Shown here: positions 63,946-64,000 of the stretch, piece by piece
How the letters are laid out: every line of letters starts with the position of its first letter
How positions within the stretch are numbered: position 1 is the stretch's first letter
Assembly (NCBI RefSeq): GCF_001941965.1
Contig: NZ_MKZO01000079.1
Span: forward strand, 154,964-218,963
Length of the DNA: 64,000 bases
DNA from: Pseudomonas putida
GTDB lineage: Bacteria > Pseudomonadota > Gammaproteobacteria > Pseudomonadales > Pseudomonadaceae
Direction of reading: 5' to 3'
Notes under the pieces: generated by a model
Told to the model about the DNA's origin: nothing
The model's database searches: none
Seen by the model: the letters and a program-made list of their open reading frames with translations, nothing else
Made by a program: the position numbers and the translations under genes

Positions 63946-64000
63946 AAACTGAAGAGTTTGATCATGGCTCAGATTGAACGCTGGCGGCAGGCCTAACACA
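63946..64000 (+). rRNA. rrs: 16S ribosomal RNA, 5' end (partial)
   Basis: AAACTGAAGAGTTTGATCAT and the following GGCTCAGATTGAACGCTGGC are the universal 16S 5' end. Only the first 55 bases are inside the window; the gene continues beyond it. Confidence 0.98.

Overview
The window looks like a chromosomal segment of a Pseudomonas of the fluorescens complex. It is GC-rich and ends in the first bases of a 16S rRNA gene. It carries the pseudomonad REP palindrome (core GGGAGCTGGCTTGCCAGC) at several intergenic sites, and Pseudomonas-type gene blocks such as exaC-pqqA-ercA-ercS', phnW-phnX, the acyl-CoA cluster of isoleucine breakdown and a seven-subunit Mrp antiporter operon. I saw no prophage, IS transposase, integrase or CRISPR array.

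Layout. Positions 1-9.3 kb hold housekeeping and small envelope genes: a 5'-truncated GCS2/YbdK ligase, two small minus-strand genes, a divergent shikimate dehydrogenase paralogue, YceH, the serine/threonine symporter SstT, an MFS exporter overlapping nhaR, a small lipoprotein, a TerC-type membrane protein, and a lipoprotein that looks like a catalytically dead C39-like peptidase. Positions 9.4-12.3 kb hold a PuuB-like oxidase and two identical tRNA-Val(GAC) genes, each with its own promoter and terminator, which bracket a toxin-antitoxin-like gene pair. Positions 12.5-18.9 kb form a catabolic operon (permease, FAD oxidoreductase, cupin, MmsA-type aldehyde dehydrogenase) with a convergent PucR regulator. 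Positions 19-23 kb hold a flavin reductase and the 2-aminoethylphosphonate genes phnW and phnX with a divergent LysR regulator; phnX appears to lack about 24 internal residues.

Positions 23-39 kb hold an AraC regulator, a 1481-residue NEL-type E3 ubiquitin ligase-like toxin, the five-gene branched acyl-CoA degradation operon, and a 1517-residue toxin-like protein, so the metabolic operon sits between two giant effector-like genes. Positions 39-44 kb hold the ethanol-oxidation genes exaC, a 23-codon pqqA, ercA and ercS'. Positions 44-47.4 kb hold a two-cysteine DksA-like protein, an unusual chemoreceptor and a two-gene hypothetical operon behind a long hairpin-rich leader. Positions 47.4-53.4 kb are the Mrp cation/proton antiporter operon. 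Positions 53.5-63.3 kb hold two EamA exporters, regulators, hydrolases, a cysteine desulfurase, an M24 aminopeptidase P and a small lipoprotein. Positions 63.4-64.0 kb hold three tandem rrn promoters, boxA and the start of 16S rRNA.

The more unusual material is the two giant effector-like genes, the tRNA-Val/toxin-antitoxin islet, the internally deleted phnX, the dead peptidase-like lipoprotein, the orphan pqqA, and a MITE-like element with perfect 24-bp terminal inverted repeats.
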